Of a DNA stretch of 64,000 nucleotides, positions 45,998-55,521 are shown piece after piece. Made by a program: the position numbers and the translations under genes. The stretch comes from JBEVJC01 sp040510375. GTDB taxonomy: Bacteria; Bacteroidota; Bacteroidia; Chitinophagales; Chitinophagaceae. The notes beneath the pieces were generated by a model. It was not told where the DNA came from, made no database searches, and saw only the letters and a list, made by a program, of their open reading frames with translations. The stretch's first letter is position 1, and the number at the start of each line of letters is the position of its first letter. Where the stretch lies: NCBI GenBank assembly GCA_040510375.1, contig JBEVJC010000019.1:1-64000 (forward strand), read 5' to 3'.

Positions 45998-46103
45998 ACT
46001 CCTGATAATTTCATCAACTGGGCCAAGATAAACAAACTTTCAGTCCCGGCCCGCCAACAATCCGAAGCCAACCGGTTCAAGAAATATTTGGTGGCTAACG
46101 GTA

Positions 46104-46125
46104 ATGATCGTAATATTACAATCAT
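46104..46125. promoter_or_regulatory. Probable ArsR operator
   Basis: A 22-bp inverted repeat with 11-base arms ATGATCGTAAT and ATTACAATCAT matching at 10 of 11 positions. It runs into the ATG of arsR (46124-46126). Placement over the start codon fits autorepression by ArsR released by arsenite. A TTTG at 46087-46090 upstream may be the -33 box, but the -7 match is poor. Confidence 0.6.
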
Positions 46126-46453
46126 GGGATTAACAAAGTCGGAAATTTTTTCAAAAGAACAGAATAAGCTGGCTTCAATGATGAAAGCACTTGGTCACCC
46201 GGCCCGGATCGCCATTATTCAAACCCTTGTTAAAACGCAGGCCTGCATTTGCGGCGACCTGGTAGATGAACTGGGACTGGCCCAGGCAACTATCAGCCAG
46301 CATCTGAAAGAACTTAAAAATGTAGGTATTATCAAGGGAACAATTGAAGGAACCAGTGTTTGTTATTGCATTGATGAGAAGGTTTGGTCCCAATACCGGA
46401 CCATGTTTGACAGTTTCTTCGGGAAATACACCGCAAAGGCTTCCTGCTGCTGA
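46124..46453 (+). CDS. arsR: ArsR-family arsenic-responsive repressor
   Basis: 109 residues from ATG 46124, the normal ArsR length; the open frame upstream is not credible coding and overlaps the operator. A winged helix with recognition segment LAQATISQHLKEL. A thiol pair Cys41 and Cys43 in ACICGDL matches the As(III) site in helix 3, and the C-terminus ends in Cys-Cys, which could add ligands. First gene of arsR-arsM-acr3-phosphoesterase. Confidence 0.93.
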   Translation: MGLTKSEIFSKEQNKLASMMKALGHPARIAIIQTLVKTQACICGDLVDELGLAQATISQHLKELKNVGIIKGTIEGTSVCYCIDEKVWSQYRTMFDSFFGKYTAKASCC

Positions 46454-46504
46454 TTTTTTTTGATCTTAAACATCGTAATATAGCAATTAACCAATTCAAT
46501 TATT

Positions 46505-47347
46505 ATGCAAACAGACAATGAACTCAAAGAGATCGTCCGCAAAAAATACAGCGAGATTGCCCTCCAGGACAAAGAAACAAACCAGGCATCCTGTTGTGGT
46601 GCCGGCGGATGCAGTACTGAAGTGTATAATATCATGACTGACGATTATTCGGCAGTGAACGGATATACACCAGATGCCGACCTGGGACTAGGCTGCGGCC
46701 TTCCAACACAGTATGCAAAAATTAAAACGGGTGATACGGTGATTGACCTGGGTTCCGGTGCAGGGAACGATTGTTTTGTGGCAAGAGCGGAGACCGGTGA
46801 ATCAGGCAAAGTGATTGGTATTGATTTTACTACCGAAATGATCGACAAAGCAAGAACCAATGCGGATAAACTTGGTTTCAAAAATGTCGAATTCAGACAG
46901 GGTGATATTGAAAACATGCCGGTTGCGGCAAACACAGCCGATGTAATTGTAAGTAACTGCGTGCTGAACCTGGTACCCAATAAGGATGCAGTACTGAAAG
47001 AAGTTTACCGGGTACTCAAACCAGGTGCCCACTTCAGTATTTCTGATGTGGTGCTGCTGGGTGACCTGCCCGACGCTTTGAAAAAAGATGCTGAAATGTA
47101 CGCCGGTTGCGTTTCAGGGGCAATCCAAAAAGATGTGTATCTGCGAATGATAGAAAAAAACGGCTTTCAGCAGGTAGCTGTCCAGATGCAAAAGCCCATC
47201 ATCATTCCTGACGATATCCTGTCAAGGTATATGAGCATACAAGAAATAAATGATTTCAAAACAGGTTCCACCGGCATCTTCAGTATTACCGTGTACGGAG
47301 AAAAACCACAGGTGACGGAAGCCTGCTGCGCTCCAGGTTGCTGTTAG
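46505..47347 (+). CDS. arsM: Arsenite S-adenosylmethionine methyltransferase
   Basis: 280 residues. SAM-binding motif I is VIDLGSGAGNDC. The As(III)-binding cysteines of characterised ArsM proteins have counterparts at Cys64 (GLGCGLP), Cys152 (VSNCVLN) and Cys202 (YAGCVSG); extra cysteines lie at the N-terminus (Cys30, Cys31, Cys36) and in a C-terminal CC-x3-CC tail. Methylates arsenite to mono- and dimethyl forms in the cytoplasm. 51 bp after arsR and 15 bp before acr3. Confidence 0.95.
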   Translation: MQTDNELKEIVRKKYSEIALQDKETNQASCCGAGGCSTEVYNIMTDDYSAVNGYTPDADLGLGCGLPTQYAKIKTGDTVIDLGSGAGNDCFVARAETGESGKVIGIDFTTEMIDKARTNADKLGFKNVEFRQGDIENMPVAANTADVIVSNCVLNLVPNKDAVLKEVYRVLKPGAHFSISDVVLLGDLPDALKKDAEMYAGCVSGAIQKDVYLRMIEKNGFQQVAVQMQKPIIIPDDILSRYMSIQEINDFKTGSTGIFSITVYGEKPQVTEACCAPGCC

Positions 47348-47362
47348 TAAATAAGAAAAATA

Positions 47363-48436
47363 ATGTCTGCAAATAATTTTGCTCCCGCATCTGAACGGAA
47401 GAAACTGGGTTTTCTTGACCGGTACCTTACCCTCTGGATTTTTCTTGCCATGGCAATAGGCGTAGGCATCGGCTATTATGTTCCGTCATCCTCGGGTTTA
47501 ATAAACTCTTTTTCCAGCGGCACCACCAATATCCCCTTGGCAATCGGGCTGATCCTGATGATGTACCCCCCTTTTACAAAAGTGAGATACGATAAACTCA
47601 AAGAAGTGTTTCGGAATACAAAAGTACTGGGTGCTTCGCTTGTATTGAACTGGGTCATTGGACCCGTACTGATGTTTATTCTCGCAATTACCTTCCTGCA
47701 TGGTTACCCGGAGTACATGACTGGTCTGATCCTGATCGGGCTCGCCCGTTGTATCGCTATGGTAATCGTATGGAATGAACTGGCGGGTGGCAGCAGGGAA
47801 TATGCAGCCGGGCTGGTAGCATTGAACAGCATCTTCCAGGTGGTACTTTATAGTGTATATGCATACCTGTTCATTACTGTGCTTCCCCCTTACTTCGGAA
47901 TAGAAGGTTCTGTAGTCAATATCAGCATCGGACAGATTGCTGAAAGCGTGGCTATTTACCTGGGAATTCCCTTTGCCGCAGGTTTCCTGACACGGTATTC
48001 CCTTATCAAAGCAAAGGGCGAAGAATGGTATCAAAACCGGTTCATTCCTTTCGTTTCACCCATCACCCTGATAGCCCTGTTATTTACCATCATGATTATG
48101 TTTAGCCTGAAAGGGAAACTGATTGTCCAGATTCCTTTTGATGTGATCAGGATTGCAGTACCGCTTGTGATCTATTTCGCCATTATGTTCCTGGTCAGTT
48201 TCTTCATTGGCAAGAAAATGGGAGCCGACTATTCCACCAATGCCTCAATCGCTTTCACAGCTGCAGGCAACAACTTTGAACTCGCCATTGCGGTGGCTAT
48301 CGGTGTGTTTGGCATTAACAGCGGGCAGGCTTTCGCCGGTGTTATCGGTCCGCTGGTAGAAGTACCAGCATTAATTATACTGGTGAATGTTGCTTACTGG
48401 TTGCGAAAAAAATATTACAGCAAAACGTACGCCTGA
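47363..48436 (+). CDS. acr3: Acr3-type arsenite efflux transporter
   Basis: 357 residues with about 10 membrane helices, normal for Acr3. The family signature with the essential cysteine is present in GLARCIAMVIVWNELAGG, and the second conserved segment is AFTAAGNNFELAIAVAIGVFG. Exports As(OH)3 across the inner membrane. It is third in the ars operon, 24 bp ahead of the phosphoesterase. Confidence 0.96.
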   Translation: MSANNFAPASERKKLGFLDRYLTLWIFLAMAIGVGIGYYVPSSSGLINSFSSGTTNIPLAIGLILMMYPPFTKVRYDKLKEVFRNTKVLGASLVLNWVIGPVLMFILAITFLHGYPEYMTGLILIGLARCIAMVIVWNELAGGSREYAAGLVALNSIFQVVLYSVYAYLFITVLPPYFGIEGSVVNISIGQIAESVAIYLGIPFAAGFLTRYSLIKAKGEEWYQNRFIPFVSPITLIALLFTIMIMFSLKGKLIVQIPFDVIRIAVPLVIYFAIMFLVSFFIGKKMGADYSTNASIAFTAAGNNFELAIAVAIGVFGINSGQAFAGVIGPLVEVPALIILVNVAYWLRKKYYSKTYA

Positions 48437-48460
48437 TCAATACACACTTCAAAATAAAAT

Positions 48461-49234
48461 ATGAAAATCATCCTTTTTTCAGACATCCATGCAAACCTTC
48501 CTGCACTTGAGGCTTTTTTTGAAGATGCTGATAAACATCAGGCAGACGCAATTTATTGTTTGGGTGACCTGGTAGGTTACAATATCTGGCCTAATGAAGT
48601 AATCGATGAAATAAAAAAGCGAAAAATACCGACGATTGCCGGTAATTACGACTTTGGCATTGGCCGGAACATCGATGAGTGTGGTTGCGCATATAAAACA
48701 GACAGCGAAAAAAATAATGGCAATATTTCCATATCCTATACCAACAGTATTATCGGGAACGGGCAACGTGAATATCTCCGCACCCTGCCGGCACATCTCA
48801 AACTGGAATTCCAGCTCAACAATGACAAACTGAATCTCCTGCTGGTGCATGGAAGTCCAAGGAAAATAAATGAATACCTTTTTGAGGACCGGGAAGAAAA
48901 AAGTCTGATCCGGATCATGCGCGACGCAGATGCTGATATTATGTGCTTTGGCCATACACATAAACCCTATCACCGGATCCTGGAAGAAACTAGTGAAGGT
49001 GATACACATTACCGGCATGCCATAAATATCGGTTCAGTTGGAAAGCCAAAGGACGGTGATGCCAGGGGAGGATACGTGATACTTGAAATCAGCCAGAACA
49101 GCAGCACCCTGCATTCTGAAAGTATCAGGGTGCAGTTTGTACGTTTTGATTACAATGTTGAAAAAGCAGCAAAGGCTGTAGAAGATAGTCCACTGCCGGA
49201 TGCCTATGCGGAAAGTTTACGTAACGGAATCTGA
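48461..49234 (+). CDS. Calcineurin-like metallophosphoesterase
   Basis: 257 residues. Metal-binding motifs run in order: SDIHANLPAL, LGDLVGYN, a third motif reading GNYD, the His of LVHGSP and GHTHKPY. The order fits the YfcE/MPP protein-phosphatase-like group. Its place 24 bp after acr3 means it is probably cotranscribed with arsenic resistance; metallophosphatases do recur in ars clusters, but the substrate is not evident from sequence. Ends 5 bp from the converging response-regulator gene. Confidence 0.88.
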   Translation: MKIILFSDIHANLPALEAFFEDADKHQADAIYCLGDLVGYNIWPNEVIDEIKKRKIPTIAGNYDFGIGRNIDECGCAYKTDSEKNNGNISISYTNSIIGNGQREYLRTLPAHLKLEFQLNNDKLNLLLVHGSPRKINEYLFEDREEKSLIRIMRDADADIMCFGHTHKPYHRILEETSEGDTHYRHAINIGSVGKPKDGDARGGYVILEISQNSSTLHSESIRVQFVRFDYNVEKAAKAVEDSPLPDAYAESLRNGI

Positions 49235-49239
49235 CTCCT

Positions 49240-50004
49240 TTAGTTTTTCAGCCAGCTCAGGAATTCGGGGATCCGGTTTTTACCAACCACTACTTCGTAC
49301 TTGCCTTCAATCTTTAAAAGAAGGAGCAATTTTCTTGGGAAATGTTGTAGTGCTTCGGAAATACATTCCCGGTTGATCAGGTACTGCCGGTTAACCCGGA
49401 AAAAACCATCACCGCAAATCTCTTCCAGTTCCTCAAGCGTATGGCTTACGTAGTATTTCTGGTTATCGTGGGTGACCAGCTGGGTCATCTTGTATTCAAT
49501 TGTAAAGAGGGCGATATCATCTATCTTAACCGGAATGATTTTGTCCTTCCATGTTACCAGCAATGAGCCGGCTTTTTTTTCCGCACCCGGCTGGCCAGGC
49601 ATATTTTTTAATAACTCCTTATAGTCGATCTGTGGTGAGCCAAACCTTGAATTCAGTTTTTTGAATTTTTCAATAGCGCCACCGATTGTTTTTTTGCTGA
49701 AAGGCTTTAATATATAATCAATCCCGTGGTTACTGAATGCATCCACGGCATATGTATTAAAAGCCGTGCAGAAAATAACCGGCACTTCCAACCGGGTTTC
49801 TGCAAAAATTTCGAAACTGGAACCATCGCCCAACTGGATATCACAGAAGATCAGATCAGGGGAAGGGTGGTCCTGAAAATAGGCAATCGACTCGCGAACC
49901 GATTGCAGGAGTTTTATCACCTTGATATTGTCCGGTAATCCCAATAATATTTCAGCCAGGTTTTCTGCAGTCAGGATTTCATCCTCAATGATTACTACTT
50001 TCAT
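49240..50004 (-). CDS. LytTR-type response regulator
   Basis: 254 residues. A receiver domain (about 1-120) has the acidic pocket Glu7-Asp8, phosphoacceptor Asp55 in LIFCDIQLG and Lys in YILKPFS. A LytTR DNA-binding domain follows (about 150-250) with FFRVNRQYLIN. The start overlaps the sensor kinase gene by 20 bases, so the pair is cotranscribed and works together. It is divergent from the Kelch/DUF4270 cluster, a plausible target. Confidence 0.93.
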   Translation of the reverse strand: MKVVIIEDEILTAENLAEILLGLPDNIKVIKLLQSVRESIAYFQDHPSPDLIFCDIQLGDGSSFEIFAETRLEVPVIFCTAFNTYAVDAFSNHGIDYILKPFSKKTIGGAIEKFKKLNSRFGSPQIDYKELLKNMPGQPGAEKKAGSLLVTWKDKIIPVKIDDIALFTIEYKMTQLVTHDNQKYYVSHTLEELEEICGDGFFRVNRQYLINRECISEALQHFPRKLLLLLKIEGKYEVVVGKNRIPEFLSWLKN

Positions 50005-51070
50005 TTGCCAGGACTTTTAAGGTTACAAAATAATTATTGCCATTGTCAGTCACTTCAAGAGGCTCCTGCCCGAGTAAATGATATCGTTCCGAAAGATTCG
50101 AAAGTCCCAGTCCGCTACTTGTTCCCATACCATTTTTTTTCCTCAGGTTATTGATCACTGTTATTTTATAATTTGTCGGATCAGCAACAATGGCAATATT
50201 GAGTGGCTGTTCAGTTGTCAGGATATTGTGTTTGATCGCATTTTCCACCAGCAGTTGTATAGAATAAACGGGCACGCGTCCATTTTGCGTCATTTCCTTT
50301 GGTATGTCTACCGAAAACGATAAGGATTTTCCGAACCGGACCTGCTGCATTTCCAGGTAGTTCCGGCAAAGCTCTACCTCGTCCTCCAGTTTCACGAGGG
50401 TCTTGGAATCGTTTTCGGTTGAAAACCTCAGTAAGCTGGAAAGCCGCTCCAGGTAATTTTCCGCATCAGTTGGTGATCGCCTGATCAATGCTCCCAGGAT
50501 ACTCAGGGAATTGAATAAAAAATGTGGGTGTAGTTGTTGTTTAAGCAGTCCATGCCGCGCTTCCAGGTTGGCGATTTTTAATTGTGCATTCTCCGACTCA
50601 ATAAATAATTTTCTTTCCCGCAACAAAATGATCTCGATGAAAACAATGATCAGCGCATTGATAGATTGGGATTGCAGTGCAGGCATCAGGAACATCCTGT
50701 GCGAACCCAATGGTGGTGGATTGGGAAAATTGCCAGGTAAATCCCTTAACCGGACATTGTGCATACTTACGCCGCCTTCACCGGGCAACAACTGGGTTAC
50801 CAAATACAATATTGCTATACAAATGGGAATGCTGCATACGTATCGCAGCCATTGTTTTTTTTCCCAAAGCATTTTATCCCACACACGCAACAATACTATA
50901 TTGACCATCCAGAATGCAATCACCAGAAGTGTGAGAGCAAGAAAGCCGGATGAAATACGGGTAAGCTCGCCCCTTCCAAATACAAATATGGGTGCTGCAC
51001 CAAAGATGCCCAGCAAGGGCGATGTGACCAATGCGAGTTTAATTATTTTCCTGTATGGTATCTCGAACAT
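49985..51070 (-). CDS. LytS-like membrane sensor histidine kinase
   Basis: 361 residues from ATG 51070 (MFEIPYRKII); a TTG at 51103 and an ATG at 51094 are longer alternatives. Four hydrophobic segments in the N-terminal 150 residues anchor it in the membrane. A coiled stretch leads to the His_kinase block QQLHPHFLFNSL with the phosphorylated His, and a HATPase domain has the N-box LLVENAIKHN and GLGLSNL. Cognate partner of the overlapping LytTR regulator. The signal is unknown. Confidence 0.92.
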   Translation of the reverse strand: MFEIPYRKIIKLALVTSPLLGIFGAAPIFVFGRGELTRISSGFLALTLLVIAFWMVNIVLLRVWDKMLWEKKQWLRYVCSIPICIAILYLVTQLLPGEGGVSMHNVRLRDLPGNFPNPPPLGSHRMFLMPALQSQSINALIIVFIEIILLRERKLFIESENAQLKIANLEARHGLLKQQLHPHFLFNSLSILGALIRRSPTDAENYLERLSSLLRFSTENDSKTLVKLEDEVELCRNYLEMQQVRFGKSLSFSVDIPKEMTQNGRVPVYSIQLLVENAIKHNILTTEQPLNIAIVADPTNYKITVINNLRKKNGMGTSSGLGLSNLSERYHLLGQEPLEVTDNGNNYFVTLKVLANESSNH

Positions 51071-51318
51071 CAAACAAAAATAGACGACTTGCATTGCCCG
51101 CAAAACTTTACCAGCCGGGCTACAGCGAATGTCTTGTTAAAACCAACGCCCCGGATTTTTACCTGTTAATCATTTTTTTGCCTTCTATTTCTTCAGAAAA
51201 TATTCAGTAGCGATATTGTCCATTTAGGTAATCATTTTGCCCCGGTGAATCGCCTTAACATTTTTTTGTAGCTGGTGCTGGTGAGATTGCAGTTCCTAAA
51301 TGAATAAATAGAGTACTT

Positions 51319-52389
51319 ATGAGAAATTTCAGCACTGAGACAAATTTCCGCCCATACACCAGCGCATTCTTCCCCACGCTGGTTTTGCTTGTGATAATCA
51401 TGGTCGCTTTCTCCGGTTGCGAAAAGCAGACAGACGAGGACGAATTCCTTGGCAACTGGTCACGCCGGTCCGAGTTGGAAGGCGTTGCACGTACAGAGGC
51501 CGTGAGTTTTACAATTGGCGATAAAACCTATGTTGGTGGCGGGTATGATGGCAGTAACCGGCTTCAGGATTTCTGGTCCTTTGATGAACCAACCGGCACC
51601 TGGCAACCCATCGCGCCATTTCCCGGCACTCCCCGAAACTCAGCAGTTGCATTTTCCATTAATGGCAAGGGCTATGTGGGAACAGGGATCGATGACAACA
51701 GTACAAAACTGAAAGATTTCTGGGAATATGATCCCATATCAAATACATGGACGCAGAAAGCTGATTTCGGAGGAACCGGACGTTATGATGCGGTAGGTTT
51801 TAATATCGGAGACAAAGGTTATATATGTACGGGTTATGATGGAAACTATTTGAAAGACCTGTGGGAATATACACCCGGCACAACTTCCACAGATCCGGGA
51901 TCATGGGCCCAACGGGCCAGCCTGACCGGATCCAAACGCCGGGAAGCCGTTGTATTTGTCCACAATAACCTGGCGTATCTGTTCTCCGGTGTAAACAACG
52001 GTACCTATCCCAACGATCTGTGGGTTTATGATCCCAACGCAAACGGATGGACTGAAAAAAGGAAAATCAGCAGCGCAAGCGATGAAGAATACGATGACGA
52101 TTATGGTGACAATATCCGCCGCAGTAATGCCACTGTTTTTGTATTAAACAACAAAGCATTCCTGACCTGCGGGAACCGGGGTGGTATTCTCAATACAACC
52201 TTTGCCTATGATATCGCAGGTGATACCTGGGAACAAAAAACATCTTTTGAAGGGGCAGCTCGGCAGGGAGGTATCAGTTTTACTGTTGGCAGCAAGGGTT
52301 TCCTGGTAACCGGAAACAGCAGCAGTGATGAATATGATGATTTATGGGAGTTTTTCTCCGATGCCAAACAAGATGACAACGACAACTAA
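51319..52389 (+). CDS. Kelch-repeat lipoprotein
   Basis: 356 residues with a lipoprotein signal (MVAFSGC, Cys34). Five to six Kelch units of about 50 residues are visible, each with a hydrophobic strand then YDP--NTWTQ-type ends, for example FWEYDPISNTWTQKADF and LWVYDPNANGWTEKR, so the protein is a beta-propeller. One unit carries an acidic insert EEYDDDYGD. Likely anchored to the outer membrane and used for binding. Starts a plus-strand cluster with DUF4270 and outer membrane proteins. Confidence 0.87.
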   Translation: MRNFSTETNFRPYTSAFFPTLVLLVIIMVAFSGCEKQTDEDEFLGNWSRRSELEGVARTEAVSFTIGDKTYVGGGYDGSNRLQDFWSFDEPTGTWQPIAPFPGTPRNSAVAFSINGKGYVGTGIDDNSTKLKDFWEYDPISNTWTQKADFGGTGRYDAVGFNIGDKGYICTGYDGNYLKDLWEYTPGTTSTDPGSWAQRASLTGSKRREAVVFVHNNLAYLFSGVNNGTYPNDLWVYDPNANGWTEKRKISSASDEEYDDDYGDNIRRSNATVFVLNNKAFLTCGNRGGILNTTFAYDIAGDTWEQKTSFEGAARQGGISFTVGSKGFLVTGNSSSDEYDDLWEFFSDAKQDDNDN

Positions 52390-52398
52390 TACGTTTCC

Positions 52399-53736
52399 AT
52401 GAACCGGATTTTTTTTTCCCGTTATAATTTTTTTATTTCCTCCTTCATCAGTTGCCTGGCTCTTGGTACACTTGCCAGCTGCAACAAAGTGGAGCTGCCT
52501 TTCGATGACGACTCGATAGATGATGATCCCAATATCGCGGTTTATACAAATTATCCGGTAACGCTTTCTACCTATAAGGTTGATTCCTTCGCCACTACCG
52601 GCGACAGTGTGTTTACTGTTGGTCATCATACCGATCCTGAATTTGGAACCATCCATGCCGGCTCCTATGCCGAACTCCAGATTCCGGTAAACGGGGTCTA
52701 CGATCAAAACGTAACGTTTGATTCGCTGGTTTTGATGTTAAACCCGAATGGCAACTATTATGGCGATACCCTTGTTCCCTTCCAGATGTCCGTTCACCGG
52801 CTGCAGGAAAATATAGAAAATGAAGAAGAAGGGAATAACAGCTTTTATAACCTGCGCAGGTTTTCATTCGATCCCGTTCCCCTGGGGCAAACAACCATTA
52901 CTATCCGCCCCAATGCAGGAAAAGTGGTGAAGATCAGATTGTCAACAGCTCTTGGCCAGGATCTGCTGAACAAACTGCAGGAAAACGACGATACGATTCA
53001 AAACCAGGCAATGTTCAACCGGTATCTGAAAGGACTCTGTCTCCGGTCCGATTCCGTCAGTTCGAAGGCGCTTTATTATTTCCGGTCAGATTCTACCGGG
53101 CTTGTGCGTTTACATTATACGCTCAAGGGTGCCATTCCCCAGGATAAATACATTGATTTTCCTTTCAACACCGACAAACAATTCAACAGCATCCTGTACC
53201 ACCACAACGGCACTAACCTGGCGGCATTTGCGACAGGTAAAACTGCCGTGAAAACAAGTGAGCTCACAGGACATAAAGCTTACCTGAACAGTAATATGGG
53301 TAGCTATATTAAAATCAGTTTCCCTACCCTGCTCAGCCTGAAAGAAACTCATCCATACATTAAAGTACTGAAGGCTGAAGTATTGATTAAACCGGACCCT
53401 GCCACCTATAAATATCCATACAGGCTGCCTGCTGCATTGTATATGTATATAACGGACGACGAAAACCGGCCAACAAGTATTCTTACCGATGCCACCGGTC
53501 AACAACCCCAGACAGGTAGTCTGATAGTTGATCACCTTTATGGACAGAATACCCAGTATAGTTTTGACGTCACCAGTTTCATTCAAACGGTTCTGGCGGA
53601 AGGGCAGTTCTCCAAATCCGCCCTGATGCTGCAACCTCCGTCCGGATTCACAGACGCAAGTATCGACAGGCTTATTATAGACGATCAAACCCTAAACGAC
53701 CATGTTCAGCTTAAAATGTATGTACTCGGACTGTAA
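52399..53736 (+). CDS. DUF4270 lipoprotein
   Basis: 445 residues, lipoprotein signal with lipobox LASC (Cys28). It fits the Bacteroidota-specific DUF4270 family: an acidic N-terminal linker (FDDDSIDDDPN), then VGHHTDPEFGTIHAGSYAELQIP and beta-rich repeats through to LMLQPPSGFTDASIDRLIID. Biochemical function is unknown. 9 bp after the Kelch gene and overlapping the following gene by 35 bases, so all three are probably cotranscribed and translationally coupled. Confidence 0.88.
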   Translation: MNRIFFSRYNFFISSFISCLALGTLASCNKVELPFDDDSIDDDPNIAVYTNYPVTLSTYKVDSFATTGDSVFTVGHHTDPEFGTIHAGSYAELQIPVNGVYDQNVTFDSLVLMLNPNGNYYGDTLVPFQMSVHRLQENIENEEEGNNSFYNLRRFSFDPVPLGQTTITIRPNAGKVVKIRLSTALGQDLLNKLQENDDTIQNQAMFNRYLKGLCLRSDSVSSKALYYFRSDSTGLVRLHYTLKGAIPQDKYIDFPFNTDKQFNSILYHHNGTNLAAFATGKTAVKTSELTGHKAYLNSNMGSYIKISFPTLLSLKETHPYIKVLKAEVLIKPDPATYKYPYRLPAALYMYITDDENRPTSILTDATGQQPQTGSLIVDHLYGQNTQYSFDVTSFIQTVLAEGQFSKSALMLQPPSGFTDASIDRLIIDDQTLNDHVQLKMYVLGL

Positions 53737-55006
53737 AACAAACCTGGCGTACGCCGCTACAGGGAAACGGGGCGTACTCGTACTGCTGGTAAGTGTAATA
53801 GCATCCGCGCAATTAACCGCACAGAATGTTACCTCCCCGTATTCAATCCTTGGCATCGGGGATATTGAAACAAAAAACGCCGGCAGGTATTTTATATCCG
53901 GAAACACAGCTATTTCGCGGCGTGATCCATGGGCCTATAATTTTTCCAACCCGGCTTCGCTTACAGGATTGCCACTTAAAACCATGCATTTTGACCTTTT
54001 GATAAGAGGCAAAATCAGCAGCTTTTCGTTTCCTGATGATGATACAGCAACGACGCCTTCAAAAGACCTGATCCTTCGCCGGATTTCACTGGCGTTTAAG
54101 GTGACTGAAAAAACCGGCTTTGCTTTCGGGTTGCAACCTTATAGTACTGTCAATTATAAATTAAATCAAAACCGGGTGCAACTGGACAACAGTACTGTCT
54201 ACGATAAAGCCGTTGAGGGTAGTGGTGGACTTAACCAGGTGTATTTCTCCGCGGGTCATGTGTTGGGTCAACAAATATCAGCAGGAATAACTGCCAGTTA
54301 CCTGTTTGGATCCGTACAGGAAGACACGCGGTACTACAGCTCGTACATGGATATAACGCGTAAACGATCCGACTCATATAGCGGACTGCTGGTGCAGGGT
54401 GGTTTGCAATTTTATTCAAAACCCGGAACCAGGTGGAATCATGTGTTGGGATTGACAGGATCAGTTGGAAGTAAATTAAACGGTCAGCTTAGCACTGAAT
54501 ACTCCGAAAATTCGGTTGTTATCAATAAGAGTCTGGATGATGGCTCCGAATTCAGGCTCCCACTATCTGCCGGAGTCGGTTATTCTGCAACCAGTCCTGC
54601 GGGTATAACACTTTCCATTGAAGGCGGGTACTCGCACTGGACCTATCAAAAAGTAAACTATCAGAACTCATACACCTATCCTACCTACAAAGGCGGTATT
54701 GGTATGGAATATTCTTTTAAAGATGCGCGGACCCATACCTGGGAACGAGGATTTCTTGGCATAGGGCTAAATGCCGAGAATTCCTATATACGGATTGAAA
54801 AGCAAAAGCTGTGGGATTATTCCCTGTCGCTTGGCGGGGGCCTTAATGTTTCGAACAACCTGTCTGTTTACAGTGGTCTCGAACTCGGTCAAAAAGGCAA
54901 TAAAACAAATGGTCAGATCCGGGAGAACTATACGCAGATTGTCCTCGGGCTGACGCTAAAAGACCTTTGGCTGGGTACAAAGAAATACGGCAGGTACCGG
55001 GACTAA
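53702..55006 (+). CDS. Outer membrane beta-barrel protein
   Basis: 434 residues. The signal peptide region VLVLLVSVIASAQLTAQ ends near residue 41; ATG 53720 is an alternative start that shortens the n-region. Alternating beta-strands, a SPYSILGIGDI opening and NPASL segment are as in FadL/OmpP1-like Bacteroidota barrels. The reading frame starts inside the DUF4270 gene. Together with Kelch and DUF4270 lipoproteins it could form a surface complex; transport substrate unknown. Confidence 0.82.
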   Translation: MFSLKCMYSDCKTNLAYAATGKRGVLVLLVSVIASAQLTAQNVTSPYSILGIGDIETKNAGRYFISGNTAISRRDPWAYNFSNPASLTGLPLKTMHFDLLIRGKISSFSFPDDDTATTPSKDLILRRISLAFKVTEKTGFAFGLQPYSTVNYKLNQNRVQLDNSTVYDKAVEGSGGLNQVYFSAGHVLGQQISAGITASYLFGSVQEDTRYYSSYMDITRKRSDSYSGLLVQGGLQFYSKPGTRWNHVLGLTGSVGSKLNGQLSTEYSENSVVINKSLDDGSEFRLPLSAGVGYSATSPAGITLSIEGGYSHWTYQKVNYQNSYTYPTYKGGIGMEYSFKDARTHTWERGFLGIGLNAENSYIRIEKQKLWDYSLSLGGGLNVSNNLSVYSGLELGQKGNKTNGQIRENYTQIVLGLTLKDLWLGTKKYGRYRD

Positions 55007-55123
55007 ATAAAATACCCGGGTGAAGAATCAGGGTGTTTAAGGATAACCGGCAGCCTGTACCAATTGAATTAACTAAACCATTATTACTTAAAAACGCGAC
55101 ACACTCACCTGCCAACTCTGATT

Positions 55124-55489
55124 ATGAAACTAACCGCTATTACCTTTTTGCTGATCCTTTCAACAGCCGGCAAACTCTATGCTCAACCACTGGCGGGTCA
55201 CTGGACTTCCGCCGACGGCACACGCGTCTATCATATCTATTCTGTCGAAGCTGAAATGCAGGCGGTACTGGAGAATTCTGTCAGGGTCACTGACAAATCA
55301 GGATCAATCATCCTGACCGCAGTGGAAAAAAAGAACAATCGCCGATATAAGGGCTTCATTCATTCCGTAGATGGCGAAATGCTCACCACAGTGATTATAA
55401 AATTCAATACAGATGACCAGCTGACTTTGAAGTTGCGAAGGTTTATTTTTCCGGTAAGGATCAAATGGTACAGGGTTAAAGAAAGCTGA
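55124..55489 (+). CDS. Small exported protein of unknown function
   Basis: 121 residues with a clear signal peptide (MKLTAITFLLILSTAGKLYAQ). The mature part is a short beta-rich domain opening LAGHWTSADGTRVYHIY, reminiscent of lipocalin-like or DUF2147-type proteins, but I cannot assign a family. It is 117 bp behind the outer membrane protein gene on the same strand and might belong to that cluster. Confidence 0.65.
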   Translation: MKLTAITFLLILSTAGKLYAQPLAGHWTSADGTRVYHIYSVEAEMQAVLENSVRVTDKSGSIILTAVEKKNNRRYKGFIHSVDGEMLTTVIIKFNTDDQLTLKLRRFIFPVRIKWYRVKES

Positions 55490-55521
55490 GATATTGCGAA
55501 GGAATTGACATCTAATTTATA

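Noticed and set aside
45959..46123. N-terminal extension of ArsR
   Set aside because: ArsR proteins are about 110 residues and the palindromic operator occupies this stretch.
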